A stretch of 64,000 nucleotides of DNA from Ignelater luminosus (lineage: Eukaryota > Arthropoda > Insecta > Coleoptera > Elateridae). Positions 37,045-48,965 of the stretch are shown piece by piece. The translations under genes and the position numbers were made by a program. Position 1 is the first letter of the stretch; each line of letters starts with the position of its first letter. Location: the NCBI GenBank assembly GCA_011009095.1, contig VTPC01004674.1, positions 78,483-142,482 of the forward strand, given 5' to 3'. The notes under the pieces are model-generated. The model was not told the DNA's origin and ran no database searches. It saw only the letters and a list, made by a program, of their open reading frames with translations.

Positions 37045-39868
37045 AGGTTCCATCATCAGCAAAAGAAGTATACGTGATAAATGAAAACACGAAAATATTT
37101 AAAAGCATTTGGGTTGTCAAATAATGACGAGTGCAGATTTTTCGAATGCGCCACATAGCATACCTGTACAGAAACAAAGGGAGAGGAAAATTGACAGGAA
37201 TAAATAATACAGGAATTTATCATTAATCAACTAACGTAAATGGAAATTCTCATTGAAAGATAGAAATTCCATTCCGAAGATGTGCCCAAAGAAGTTCTCA
37301 GAAGAAACAAACTATTTTAGAGTTTGGTGGGTCATATGGGTCATGTCTTACCAAGATATCAATTGTACTGCTTCTTGGTCGGCATTTAAAAATATTGCAT
37401 TAAGAAATGACTCATTTGAGTATTCAACTTCTAACATTTTCATCTTAAAAGAAGATGAATTTAGAGACTGGATGCTGTAAAATCGTCTGACTAATGTTTG
37501 TTTTCAGATTAGATTCATTTCGTTTGGATCTAGGGCACTATTAGCCCCATGACTTGAAATACTGAAAAACTACAGTTGATTCTACCACAGAATAGTTATA
37601 GCCATGTCTTAGGCCCGAACGAAATGGACCTAACCAAAAGTTGTAAACTTACATTGAGCATCTCCTATTGTACGCCTACATCGAAACGATCAAGTTCACT
37701 ATATTCTTAACTGCTTCTAACTAATCTAACTGCGAAACTATAGCCATACTTCAAATAGTGAGGAATAGGCTGCGAATGCCTTCTGAAAAAATACCAGACG
37801 CCAAACTTTTCATTATCCATACTTCAGTTAAAGCCGTCAATATTTCGACTTCTGAATTTAGTGGTTTACTAATAAGTAAACTTTAAGGCAATCTTACAGA
37901 GGGACTTTTCAATTACTACAATATCATTTTCCGAAAATCTTAATTTTAAATTAAACTGCAAAGTGCAATTTGCAATCTTGAAAATTCCATTCTAAAGTTG
38001 CAATTCTATTATTAGTTTTAAATATGTCTATGGTTTAATTAAAATTATTTAATTTTCAAAATATTTATTCGATTAACATATCAAAATATCAAAATTGTCA
38101 ATTTTTTGGCAATTTGAAAACTGAGGTAAAATTTAAATGTCTACATATTAAATTTAAAAATCAATTGGTTTTAAAATAAAAAAGTTATGTTTTTGTTATC
38201 AGCCGGTCAGCTCGCAGGTCATTCCCATTCCGAAATTCCTGTTATCGTAGTATTATCATTTGTCAAATATTTCATCACTGTTTATCATTTATGATAGTAC
38301 TGCAGTTTTAGCGCGTTCAGATATGATATTGACATCATTGTTAATATCGCAAAAACAATATTATAGGGAGGGCATATACCACGGGTAGTAAGTGAACTTG
38401 TAATTTTAGATCAAGGTAAATTTAGAGTTGAATTTGAAATTAAAATTTTAACAAGATACGCTGGGTTTAAACTGTCGATATAGCCCAAAGACGTAATACG
38501 TAGATTATCGTATTTGTGTGAACTTTCTGTATTAACGGTAGACTGTTTTCGAAGATCGTCCAGTATAGCAAAACAATATTACTCTCTTCCAAGAAAACGT
38601 TTACTTTACTTATAAAATATTTTCAAGAACTACAGCGAAAATAACTAACATGAAGTTTATTCGACTACATTTAAAGATTTGATCTAATCATTTACAAAAT
38701 TAAACCTAAAAATAATTTAATTGCAATGTCTGGTTCATGTAGTAAACTCGGTTTGCGTGCTCGAACTTAATTTGCTACAAGCAGATTTTGAAGATTCTCC
38801 AACTTCCTAAACCTCCTTTAATATGTAATATTAGCAAGTTATTATGAAAACTAAATTAGCTTTTCCTTTTTCCCGTGTGTAATAGTCCAATCTGCTAAAT
38901 GTGAGATATAATTATATCACTCATGTTTTAAAACATTTCGCCACTTTATTATAAAATAGTAACAATTAGCAATAATTCTACCTTTTATTTATTGCCTTTC
39001 CATTCTGGAACTATAAAGGAAATTTAACAATTACAATTACGCAACTTCTTGTCAATAATAATCATAAAAAGATTTTTCAAACACCTTTCTTAAAGACCAA
39101 TATATAAAAGCGCAAATTGCCGCGCTACAATTTGCATAAATGGCAGGTTTATTAGTTATATCATCATCAAACCGTCATTTAGCAATCCTGTCAATTTATT
39201 ATAAACATACTATACAAATTAATTACCTCGATTTGATACTTAAAATGGAAATCGGTACCTTTTCACATCACGTAACACAAGAGTTTAAACAAATTTCTGC
39301 AAATTCATCATTGCCAAAAACCATTAAAAACGTACCTAATTTAGAAAGCAAAATAAAAAGAGAAGAAAATAGCACACTTAAACAAAAGAAGTTTGGTATT
39401 TAGTAAAAGTACCCATTATAAATAAAACGCTTTAAAAACCTTAATAAAATAACCTATTATTAATTAATTTAGAAATGGTTTTATGTAGTTGTGTTACTTC
39501 TTATGTTTTATGCAAATAGTTCACGCCTATAAATTTTATATTAAAACCAGAAATCCATTTTGCAGTAATAATACTAATAAACTAATAGTAGACTAAAATC
39601 CTGTTGATTTTAATTAATTAATTCACACTTACTTGCACATCATTATTTTAAATTTTAAAATGAAGAAAGATTACTTAACGAGGGGAATTCCGTGAACTGC
39701 TAATAACCTCCTTCTCTATGGCTTTGAAATTGTTCCTTTTTCTTCTTGCAAGGTGAAGGAAATAATTAGATTATGTGAAATTATTGAAATTATATTCGTC
39801 TGGACTGCAAATTGACTAATAAAAATTATTTTCTATTTAAGATGTAACGGAAGTATAACATGGTGGTA
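37045..39868. other. AT-rich intergenic sequence, no gene recognised
   Basis: Short frames (37253-37480, 39140-39403) without motifs. Part of the LINE 3' region may extend into the first few hundred bases, but I cannot trace it. Confidence 0.45.
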
Positions 39869-40013
39869 TACAGGGTGGTCATAAGACTATTGTCCACATT
39901 TAAATTGTTTCATTGAATTCTATTAATTTACCATAATTACTATTTCGTTTCTGTTTTCTGTTATGACTTTTGATCAGTTTTCATTTTTAATTTTAATATA
40001 ATGTAATTCAGAT

Positions 40014-41275
40014 TTGCGATATCCAACGACAGTTACTTCATGCTCAGAAAGTCAGGGTAATTTATTTCGAGTGAAAAACTTTCCAAGTTCAATTCCAATA
40101 GTAACAACCAATTCAAAACAAAAATTCTTTCATATCTTAAAAGTCTCATGGCTAAAAGATACTGTTATTAGTGGGAAGAACCAGAAAGCAATACAATGAT
40201 TTGCACGTTGGCATCAAGATTGGATTTTTTAGGTATGGTCAAAAGTATTACTTATGCCCCGTCCCGTTTCTGAAAACAAGAAACGTTCAGGTTCTGCAAT
40301 GGCTCTCACAATCACTCGACCTGAACTCTATTGAACACATACAGTGTGTCCCAATTTCGATGCTCACTATTGGGATCTCGGAAATTATAAGAGATATCAA
40401 GTCGGTTAAATTAGAAAAGTTTCTGCTATTTTGGAGATCAGTTTACTTATGCTTTTGTTTTTTCAAAAAAGTTCACGGCTTACTAGATATTTGCTAAAAA
40501 CGAAATTATCTTATTTTTTCAAATAAAAAGCATTTCCCACTTAATGTGCCACATATGAAAATCATAGGTTTTTGTCAGATAAATGACATTTGTTATGTAA
40601 CAATTGCTAAAACAAAACAAAAGACGCTTTTAAGATAATTTACTGAGCATTCACAGATAGCATCGACTAAGCATCTAATGCCCCATATAAAAGTGTATTT
40701 ATTTTGTTTTTGCAATTTTTGCATAACAAATGAATTTCTTTGATAAAACTCCACGACTTGGTGTGTTAGATGTCATGGCACACTATGATTAAAAATGATT
40801 TTCACTTCATAACTCGGTAAAACAAAAGAATAACTATGTCAAACCATATATCACTGAAAATTTCACCGCCGAAATAAAACAAAAGACAATTGCGAAAATA
40901 ATTTTTTTATGTTTCGGAGTAAATTCTCTAAAACACCCTCTTGGCTGTTCTTTTCTATATTTGCTCGTTCCTGAAATATTTCACTAAAAAAAATAAAATA
41001 AAATAATTTCGTTTTTAGCAAATATCTAGTAAGCTGTGACCTTTTTTGAAAAAACAAAAGCATAAGTAAACTGATCTCCAAAATAGCCAAATCTTTTCTA
41101 ATTTAAACGACTTCATATCTCTTACAATTTCCGAGATCCCAATAGTGAGCATCGAAATGTGGACACACTGTATAGAACGAAGAGGGTCGTTAATTGGTAA
41201 AACACAAACAAAAGCACAAAACACCGCAATGAATTAATTAATTGAGTCTAAACCTCGTCGTTGCAAGACGGACAA
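40014..41275 (+). pseudogene. Tc1 transposase pseudogene, split by a MITE
   Basis: Plus-strand traces: FARWHQDW (40200-40223), then VLQWLSQSLDLNSIEHI (40291-40341), the DD34E 'SPDLNPIEHLW' motif holding the catalytic Glu. The MITE follows. On its far side, past the duplicated TA, the sequence continues with a stop where Trp is expected, then NEEGR, and later LIESKPRRCKTD (about 41239-41274), the standard C-terminal Tc1 motif. The second Asp region is eroded and stops are present. Inactive. Confidence 0.75.
40342..41170. mobile_element. Palindromic MITE, copy 2 (nested in Tc1)
   Basis: CAGTGTGTCCCAATTTCGAT to GGACACACTG with TA on both sides (40340-41 and 41171-72). It is 829 bp with arms over 150 bp and internally symmetric halves. 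It has the same internal landmarks as copy 1 (taagcatctaatgcccc, cacgacttggtgtgttaga) in the reverse order. It splits the Tc1 transposase at the IEH(L)W motif, so it is younger than that insertion. Confidence 0.9.
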
Positions 41276-41520
41276 TCTTAACTTTTCTTAGTTTTGTAAT
41301 AAATAAAACTTACTTTAAAAGTGCTTTTTCAGAAAATTCTTAACATTCGAGGCGTCCGATTTTGTGTATTCACTAGACGACAAAATCTCAGAGTGATCAT
41401 TGCCATATTTTCTTTTAATTTTAATGATGTTTCAATGTTAAATTGATGATACTCTTGGTAAAAAAAGGTTAGAAATATAGAAAAAATTAAGATGTCCAGG
41501 TTTTTATGTGCATTACTGTA

Positions 41521-43756
41521 TAATAAATGTAACCGTTGGGCCGTAGTCATTTTAAATATAACACAGACACGGGTGTCCGCTTTGGCGCTTAACGTGTTGA
41601 CTATTCCTAGAGTTTAACGATCTTGGACGTTTTACAGCAAAAAATCGCATATATAACGCAAACTCGTTTGTAGAAAGTAGTAAGCCTTTGTTCAACGAAC
41701 TTCGAAAGAGTCGTTACTGAATTTGCGAAGTCTGTCTGTCTGTCCGCATTTTTTGTTAAATTTTGAAATTTTGACTTCATATTTGGATTCTACATCAAAA
41801 ACTAGCGACCACGTGGTATCTTCGTTTTTTGATAATTCTTGGGGAACATGGTCAAAATGACTGCCAAAATTTGAAAAAAGTAACAAAACAGGAGTTCGTT
41901 GTGGTTATGCTTTGCATTCCCAGATGTTTTTATTCTATATCGTCAAGTTCGGTCCTGTACAATTTATTTATTTTGAAAAGAGATTATTCGGCAAAATTAA
42001 CCCTATTGATGATGATCATATTAAATTATATTTTGTCAACTAACTTATTCAATGCTGCAACAGTTCTTTGCTGTACAATTAGCTCGGTTATATTTGAAGA
42101 ACACTAGAATTGTCGACCAATTCTTTATTAATCATTACAAACTGATAAAATCAGACTTAATTCTTGAAATATTTAAGGCAGGTTAATAGATTTGTTATTA
42201 AATACGTGTTGCATCCTAAATGCTCTACTTAACAGATTACCGTATGATCGATACTTTATCTGTGTAAGACGCAATTCTTGACCCACCACCTAAGGCAGCA
42301 AACCGAACTATGCTGGCGCAATTTAACAAAAAAAAAAAAAATAAAAAATAAAAAAACATGTATGACATTTTATTTTACACGTTCTGCTTATTCATGTTGT
42401 CTTTAATAACAATGACCCACAAATCTTTGCTTACTTTTATTGAATTTGTTCGGGTGAAAGGTATTCTGTTTGATTATACGCAATTATTTTTCAGATACGG
42501 CTGCAATTTATCTTCAAGGAGCTAGTGCTGAATTGTTTGATTAGAAAAAGTTACCAGTATTAAAGCAGGAAATAGATATTTTATTATTACATCAGTTAAT
42601 TTATGGAGACCCTATATATTTTTACAAATTTACAACTTACCCGTACGAAACAGGTTTTATTGTACGAGAATTCTCAAATCCTAACGGTTGTTTCTGGATA
42701 TTTTCATCACAAACATAACACAAAAAACTTTGAATACCACTCTGTTTTAACATGAATAATTTATGAAGAAATTAATCATATAAAAAAATCTTTTCAAGTA
42801 ATACCGATTATCTATTCGCAAATACAAAAACAAAATTAACCTACAATGATGAATCTAAAACAACACTAACAAAATTGATCAACGTTCGCACAATTATAAT
42901 ACAAGCAAAACTGCAAATGTAGGCTAAAAATAAAAACCGTACCACATATTTTGCAGGTTTAAAATATTTTTATTGATTTAATTTATTATCAACTAATAAA
43001 ATTCATTATTATGTATAATACTACCATATCCGGTTTTTCGTTCGAATCAAGGCTGTTTGAAAGATTGAAAAGGTAAAACTCAATCATATGCACAACGTTC
43101 CAGTTTGCTATACATATATTCCTTGCTTGAAATCAAAAGAAAAACGAAGTTTACGATTTTATTTTGACGTAAAGAATTAAAATATCTTTAAAACGGAACT
43201 AGGGAGTGGTGATATTTAAACAAGTTAGTAGTATTAAATGTTAAACAATGAATAAATTTTCTGGATTTATAATACCACCAGAGAAAAAGCTTACGTTTAC
43301 TTTTACCGCCCATTAATACCAATTATTATGCAACGTGTTTTTGTAAGGGATGTTATACGTGGAAGATATATGGTTAGGAAATTCCATGATTAATCTTCTT
43401 CATAATTCATAAATAAGTAAATGCCTGGTGCAATCTTTGTGTTCACAATGCATTAAATAATGAAAGATAAGAAGAGTTAATTAAAACAGGATTCCCTTCA
43501 AAACTTTTTTAATTTTGAAAAGAAATTGGGAATTTGGTATTTTCTGGGGTAAAATAAATGAGAGTGCTGACGTTTGCTCTATGAATAGATCAAGAGATAT
43601 GCACGGCATTCTAGAATACTTTATATCTTCGCTGTCAATAATTAACAATTCCTTTTAAAAGTGATATAAATTGGTATTTAGCGACTATTTAAATTTCTCG
43701 GTCATAATGAATCAGCGATCCGTCTTCGATGGTCATCAATCTCTTATAGAAAATAT
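41521..43756. other. AT-rich intergenic sequence, no gene recognised
   Basis: Includes a poly-A-rich run near 42330 and a frame at 41829-42107 without motifs. Confidence 0.5.
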
Positions 43757-43758
43757 TA

Positions 43759-44785
43759 CCATGTCCAGAAAGTAAGTTCATTTTCTATTTCCCGCCGTAT
43801 CGTTACTAAGCGATTGACGCCATTTTGAGTTAGTTATCTGCTGTTATCGTGTCACAGTGCTTGTTTATAATGGCGAAGGTAATTGAAAATTCCGCCGATT
43901 GCGAGATTAGATCAGTGATTCGGTTTCTCAATGCGAAAAATTTGAAACCAGTGGACATTCATCAACAGCTCTCTGAGGTGTATGGACAGAATGTAATGAG
44001 TTATTCTATGGTTGTGAGATGGGTAAAAAAATTCAACAATGGCCGTGTAAACGTGCACGATGAAGGAAGAAGTGGACGTCCATCATTGGTTAATGATGAA
44101 CTTGTTCATGCAGTGAATGAAAAAATTAGAGGAAACCGTAAATTTATGATTTCTCTTCTTTCTATGGAATTTCCCCTAATTTCACGATCCCTTCTTCCTG
44201 AAATTGTTCATGACAAACTGAGATATCGAAAGCTTTGTGCACGCTTGGTACCGAAAACTCTTACCGAGGGTCACAAGAAAAAACGCCTAGGTGCTGCTCT
44301 TGAATTTTTGACTCGTTATCACAGTGACGGGGACCATTTCCTTAACAGTATAGTGACTGGGGACGAGACTTGGGTAGCCTATGAGACACATGAGACAAAA
44401 CGGCAATCGATGGAATGGAGGCACACATCGTCACCAGCAAAGACAACATCGAAGCCGAATTTGACAACCCGGAAAATCATGTGCACAGTGTTTTGGGACA
44501 GATGTGGTGTTCTTTTAGTGGACTTTCTACCACGGGGCGAAACAATTACCGCTATTGCTTACTGTGATACGCTAAGGAAACTACGTCGTGCAATTCAGAA
44601 TAAGCGCCGTGGAAAGCTTACTAGCGACATTTTGTTGATTCATGACAATGCTCGCCCCCACACTGCAAACCTTACACAGCAAGTTTTGACTCAATTTGGG
44701 TGGGAACAATTTGACCACCCGCCGTACAGTCCGGACCTTGCTACCAGTGACTTCTTCCTGTTTTTAAGCCTAAAATCAAAGCATG
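43759..44785 (+). mobile_element. mariner element, 3' truncated
   Basis: After TA (43757-43758) the sequence CCATGTCCAGAAAGTAAGTT has the look of a mariner terminal repeat, about 110 bp before the transposase ATG. No inverted partner was found downstream. Homology to mariner stops at about 44785 and unrelated sequence follows, so the right end is lost. Confidence 0.75.
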
Positions 44786-44796
44786 CGCGTAGATGA
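43870..44796 (+). CDS. mariner transposase (D,D34D), C-terminally truncated
   Basis: The ATG at 43870 (MAKVIENS) gives 308 residues. The N-terminal half holds the paired helix-turn-helix DNA-binding region (LNAKNLKPVDIHQQLSEVYG through MVVRWVKKFNNGR, and the GRSGRPS linker). The DDE catalytic core has TGDETWV (first Asp), HDNARPHTA (second Asp) and YSPDLATSDFFLF (third Asp), with 34 residues between the second and third Asp, the mariner signature. The frame is open through all three Asp residues, unusual here, but the family's last ~40-50 residues are replaced by SLKSKHARR and a stop. Transposase cuts and pastes the element at TA sites. With the 3' TIR missing, this copy cannot be mobile itself; whether the protein is made is unknown. 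Confidence 0.9.
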   Translation: MAKVIENSADCEIRSVIRFLNAKNLKPVDIHQQLSEVYGQNVMSYSMVVRWVKKFNNGRVNVHDEGRSGRPSLVNDELVHAVNEKIRGNRKFMISLLSMEFPLISRSLLPEIVHDKLRYRKLCARLVPKTLTEGHKKKRLGAALEFLTRYHSDGDHFLNSIVTGDETWVAYETHETKRQSMEWRHTSSPAKTTSKPNLTTRKIMCTVFWDRCGVLLVDFLPRGETITAIAYCDTLRKLRRAIQNKRRGKLTSDILLIHDNARPHTANLTQQVLTQFGWEQFDHPPYSPDLATSDFFLFLSLKSKHARR

Positions 44797-47700
44797 GTGA
44801 ATGCGTTCATATAGTCATGTACGCAGAGACGCGCTCCTCTATCATCATAATGTTCAGTTAAGTCTATTAAGCCGCGAGATAGTCTTTGTCCTAACTCAAC
44901 AAATTGTATTTAAAATCCAAAATCCCTCAACATCTTCGGCCGTTGGAAGAAGTCCCCCATATCCACTAATAGGATTTAGTGTACCTTTATTGTAGGGACA
45001 ATCTTGATCAATTGTCGGGTTAAGTGTTCTAAGCGATCTAAACTGAATTTATTTGGGCACCTGGTCTAAATTTAAAATGATTACATTGCTGATAAGAATA
45101 AAAAATCAAGCCTTATATGTATTTGCTCATTTGACCACTCCTTTGAGAGCCCCATAGTATATCAAAACAAAACCAATTTACTTTGTTTACGAAAATTAAG
45201 GATGAAATATGTTTTTCTATTTTTAAAGTAATTGCAAAACATAAACTTTAGAGATAACAAAAATAATAATTCACATGAAACTACAACTTGAATATTTTGC
45301 CTTTTTCTACTCGTTGCAATTTAACTGCGTATTATTTTGTTATTATTATTATTACTACTAATGTTGACACTGCAAAAAACAGATAGTATGTGCAATCTGA
45401 AATCTGTTTTTTGCATCGTCAGCTTAAAAACATAAATTCGTTAATTACAATTTTGCTCTAGTTCCGCAATGATGATTCGTTGTTTCATTCAGAAACATCT
45501 CGTAATCTAACATCGCTTTGCATTCATTAATAGATTTCATTGAGTTTTACGCATGTTTTTTCTAATGCATAAGTAGTAAATTCTTCAGCGCTTACTCATT
45601 TGTGATACCTTATCAATTATCTAAAGGTAGAATCGCTTTTTACATTCATTTGTTTGGTATTTTATCAAAGTGGAACGCTCTCTTGGCATGTTGAATCAAT
45701 ATTGAAAGAGATGTATCAAAAAATTAGTCCACTTGTAAGTTAACTTGAGTCTAGAACAATATGAATGCCATGTAAATGAACATCATTAATTTTTTATTTA
45801 TTTGATGGTATTCATAGTAGCGCATTTTGGTTGCAAGTTAAAACATTTCTGGCATCCGTTCAAAAAGATATTAGTTAATTCTTCCACGTTCCTTACTTAT
45901 ACGGAGCTGTAAACAAAATATATTTTTGAAGTATCGTTCATTCATTTCCTTGAATATTTAATACAATATTCTAGATTAAAGAAATCCTACTTGGAAAATT
46001 TCTCGACCTATAAAGATCTAAAATTAATTCATAATTGTAATTATGTAAAGAAAGTAGTCTTATGTGCAACAAGCAAAATATCACAATAAAGTCAGGAAGT
46101 ATAATGTATCGTTATTATGTAGAATTAACTTTGCAGTATATCTTTGATGTCTTCTGAAATTAGACACAACAAAAAAATTTAGATAGAGGATATCAGCCGA
46201 TAGATACGTATGACCTACGAAAAATGTTCATTGGGTCATTGGTATTCATTTATGTAATCAATTAAATACGACCTTGTTTACATACATATTACTTTGTAAG
46301 TCATCTCACCTTTTGGATGACTAGGTGACAAACAGGTTCTCTCAGTCTACACCTGAACAATCATTTATAGTCACTTTGTACAACTTTACAGATACAAAGC
46401 TAAAAATATCTGAAGGCACAACATATCAAAAAGTAGTTGGTGATCTCAAGACCAATCAAGTGATGAAAAAGGAATGGAAAAGTGAAAAAGAAAAAAATTG
46501 TTCTAAGACAATAGAAAAGTAAAAGACAAGAAAATAAGGAAGGAACTAACTAACTTATGAAGATAGAGATGAAGAGAGGCTTGCTCTTTTTACTGTTTTT
46601 GAGCAACATACCTGACTTTTCTCCAAGTCTTTTACTGCATGAAGAATGTTGACGACGATCTGAAACTGCGTTATTTCAAAATGTTTCGACAGTCAGGTCG
46701 TAACTTAATAAGCTACGTAGGGTAGTATGAACCTAGCAAAGATCTCTTCCGTGAAAATCAAAGAAATCAGATGGGCGTTCACATGGTAACTTCCCGGTCG
46801 TAGTTCGTTGTTAGTCCTGTCCAGTTTCAAAAGTGTAAGGTGTCAATAAATCACTGAGATGTTTGGCAATGAAATGTTCATCACCGATGTCAAAATAAAC
46901 GTCCAGTACTCATACACAGCGCTGCTGGAGATTCACATCTACTTGTCCATTTCAATGCACCTTATACGGGGCGTTTCGAAATGACATTGACAAACTTATA
47001 GGGTAGAAGCAAAAACTTTTTTCTTAAAGGCATCTTTCTCGATTCAGCTTTGTTTAGAAGCCGCCACTATTTCGAGTTAAGAAATAACAGAAATATAGGC
47101 GAAATCGGCTGGTTTCGTGTGATCGTAGCTCCGGTTCTATCTATTGACGAAATATTCGATGATAATTCTTGTAAATTATGGATCACCTCAAGAACCTTAT
47201 CTTTTGTGAACTATCAAGAACCTTACAAATTAAAACATAATTATGTCCATATTTTGTCAGTGTTTTTGTTCCAAATCTGGCAAAAAAAGGTTGGGATTTT
47301 AGATTTTGGCTTTACTCGGTCCCTAGACAGCTAGTCCCCCACGCCAGTCCGACTCTGCCTTAAGGCTGGGATTTTGTAAAAAGAGAAGTACCTATAAATA
47401 AGGAAAGCAAATTTTGTGGCGAGAGATGCTGAACCCTTCTAACTAGTAGAAGTACTATTCTAAATTTAAAAGTGCAGTTGTAGAAATCTGTTTAAGGGCG
47501 AACTATCCTCAGCATTCTAAACTTATTCGAAATTTTTGTGTGATAGTTATTTGACTAAACGTAATAAATTTGAAGTTGTCAAACGTATTATCGTTACATC
47601 CCTCTTTAGCTACATTACCGTCATACTATGCGTCTTCGTCCGAGTCATTCAAGGTGTCTAATTCGCTTCTTCGTAGCTCATAGAAACGTAGTTTACAATA

Positions 47701-48230
47701 TTCATCTGGTTCTCTGTACATCTGAAAAATTCTTATTTTCTACCGACAGTAATCTGTTTTTGTTATTTGAGGATTTAGATTTTACAACTCCCGTAATATA
47801 AGCAATACCATTCTGACGGCCGGTGCAAGAAGTGAATGCATTTTAGAACATTCCGACCCGAGAAATTGTAAATTGTTTTCTAAATCTCATTAGTCATTAT
47901 TTTTATTACGCATAGAATATGGTATGTCTCTTATCATTAGAGTTGTGCGGACATTATGTTTTTTAGATAAGAAATTAATTCTCCAAAGGTGTGTAAATAT
48001 TTTTTATTATTTTCATACATGAGTATGTCAAATTAGATACATAAACTGAAATGTTTATATATTTAGTTATATACCGCATTTCGGTTTATGTATCTCACAA
48101 AAAGAAATACAAAAAATTATCTTATGTAAACAAACTTCTTTACGAATACAATTCTTCAAGAAATACCTACTATTTATTCATTTACAAAACGTACGGTATT
48201 TATTTTTTACAAACATTGATAAAATAATTT
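44797..48230. other. Intergenic sequence, no gene recognised
   Basis: A 64-residue frame (44801-44995) and others at 46325-46522 and 47050-47334 have no recognisable motif. The segment next to the truncated mariner may belong to whatever replaced its 3' end. An inverted repeat at 48035-48095 is listed separately. Confidence 0.45.
48035..48095. repeat. Inverted repeat, 19-bp arms
   Basis: AGATACATAAACTGAAATG (48035-48053) pairs with CATTTCGGTTTATGTATCT (48077-48095) with one mismatch and a 23-bp spacer. Possibly a tiny MITE remnant. Confidence 0.7.
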
Positions 48231-48231
48231 A

Positions 48232-48770
48232 CAGTGGAACCTCCATAACTCGAAATCCAAATATTAGTTCGAGTTATAGAAAATACGAGTTACAGAAAAT
48301 AATTTTTTTTATATGCAATTGTCGTTTAATACATAAAAATGTACATAGTTTATTAAATGCAAACTATAAAAATATTATTGATTGATTGATACATACATAT
48401 AAATTTTATTTTTTATGAAAATAATCAGTGATTTGTTTGTTTCCTGTTTGGAAATATTTTTATTGAATCAGTGATTAGATTTTGGTGGATATTTTTTTGA
48501 TACAAATAGTTTCATAAAATGTTTCAATCTTCACTAATTTTCTTCCATCGTAATAAAGTTCTTTAGTGTGTTGAAGGCATTTTGAATTTCTCGATGTGAA
48601 GGTCTAGTTGGCGCAGCTTCTTCAGTGTCGTTTTCTTGGTCTTCGTTTTGAGTAACGTTTGAAGCCACACTATCTACGATTTCTTGATCAATTTGTTTGT
48701 TAATATTAAGATGTTTGAGATGACGTTTCGGTGTCATTTTGTTAGATATTGACCAGGCAAAAGAATCACA
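48232..48770 (-). mobile_element. pogo/Tigger end with transposase C-terminal fragment
   Basis: TA|CAGTGGAACCTCCATAACTCGAA at 48230 is a textbook Tigger/pogo terminal repeat, followed by the usual GAGTTATAGAAAATACGAG-type subterminal repeats. On the minus strand 48737-48534 reads TRPSHREIQNAFNTLKNFI, like the C-terminal tail of Tigger transposases. The other end and the catalytic domain are absent. Confidence 0.75.
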
Positions 48771-48965
48771 TGAACTGAACTTCTGACGAAAATGACTAGG
48801 AAGAGTATAAGGAAATCCATTTGAAAGAAGCTTAATACATACATATAAAATAATAAGAATAAATGTATCATCCTATAATTTCCATTTGCCCCTCCATATG
48901 CGTACTATCTAGTTTATCACGTACTAATAATTCAAAAATACACCATTTCCCATTATAATTTTTAT

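Larger units (their letters stand above)
39871..41518 (+). mobile_element. Tc1-like transposon remnant, interrupted by a MITE
   Basis: The possible left end TA|CAGGGTGGTCATAAGAC (39869) and right end GTGCATTACTG|TA (41520) resemble each other only loosely as inverted repeats, so the boundaries are tentative. Transposase traces lie on the plus strand on both sides of the MITE at 40342-41170. Without the MITE it would be about 0.8 kb, shorter than a full Tc1. Confidence 0.5.

Noticed and set aside
40171-41224. Open frames of 108, 75 and 69 codons overlapping the palindromic MITE
   Set aside because: They read through the MITE arms; the near-identical predicted peptides on both strands come from the inverted repeat, not a protein.
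44801-44995. 64-codon frame as the missing mariner C-terminus
   Set aside because: Its sequence does not resemble the mariner tail and it lies in another frame.
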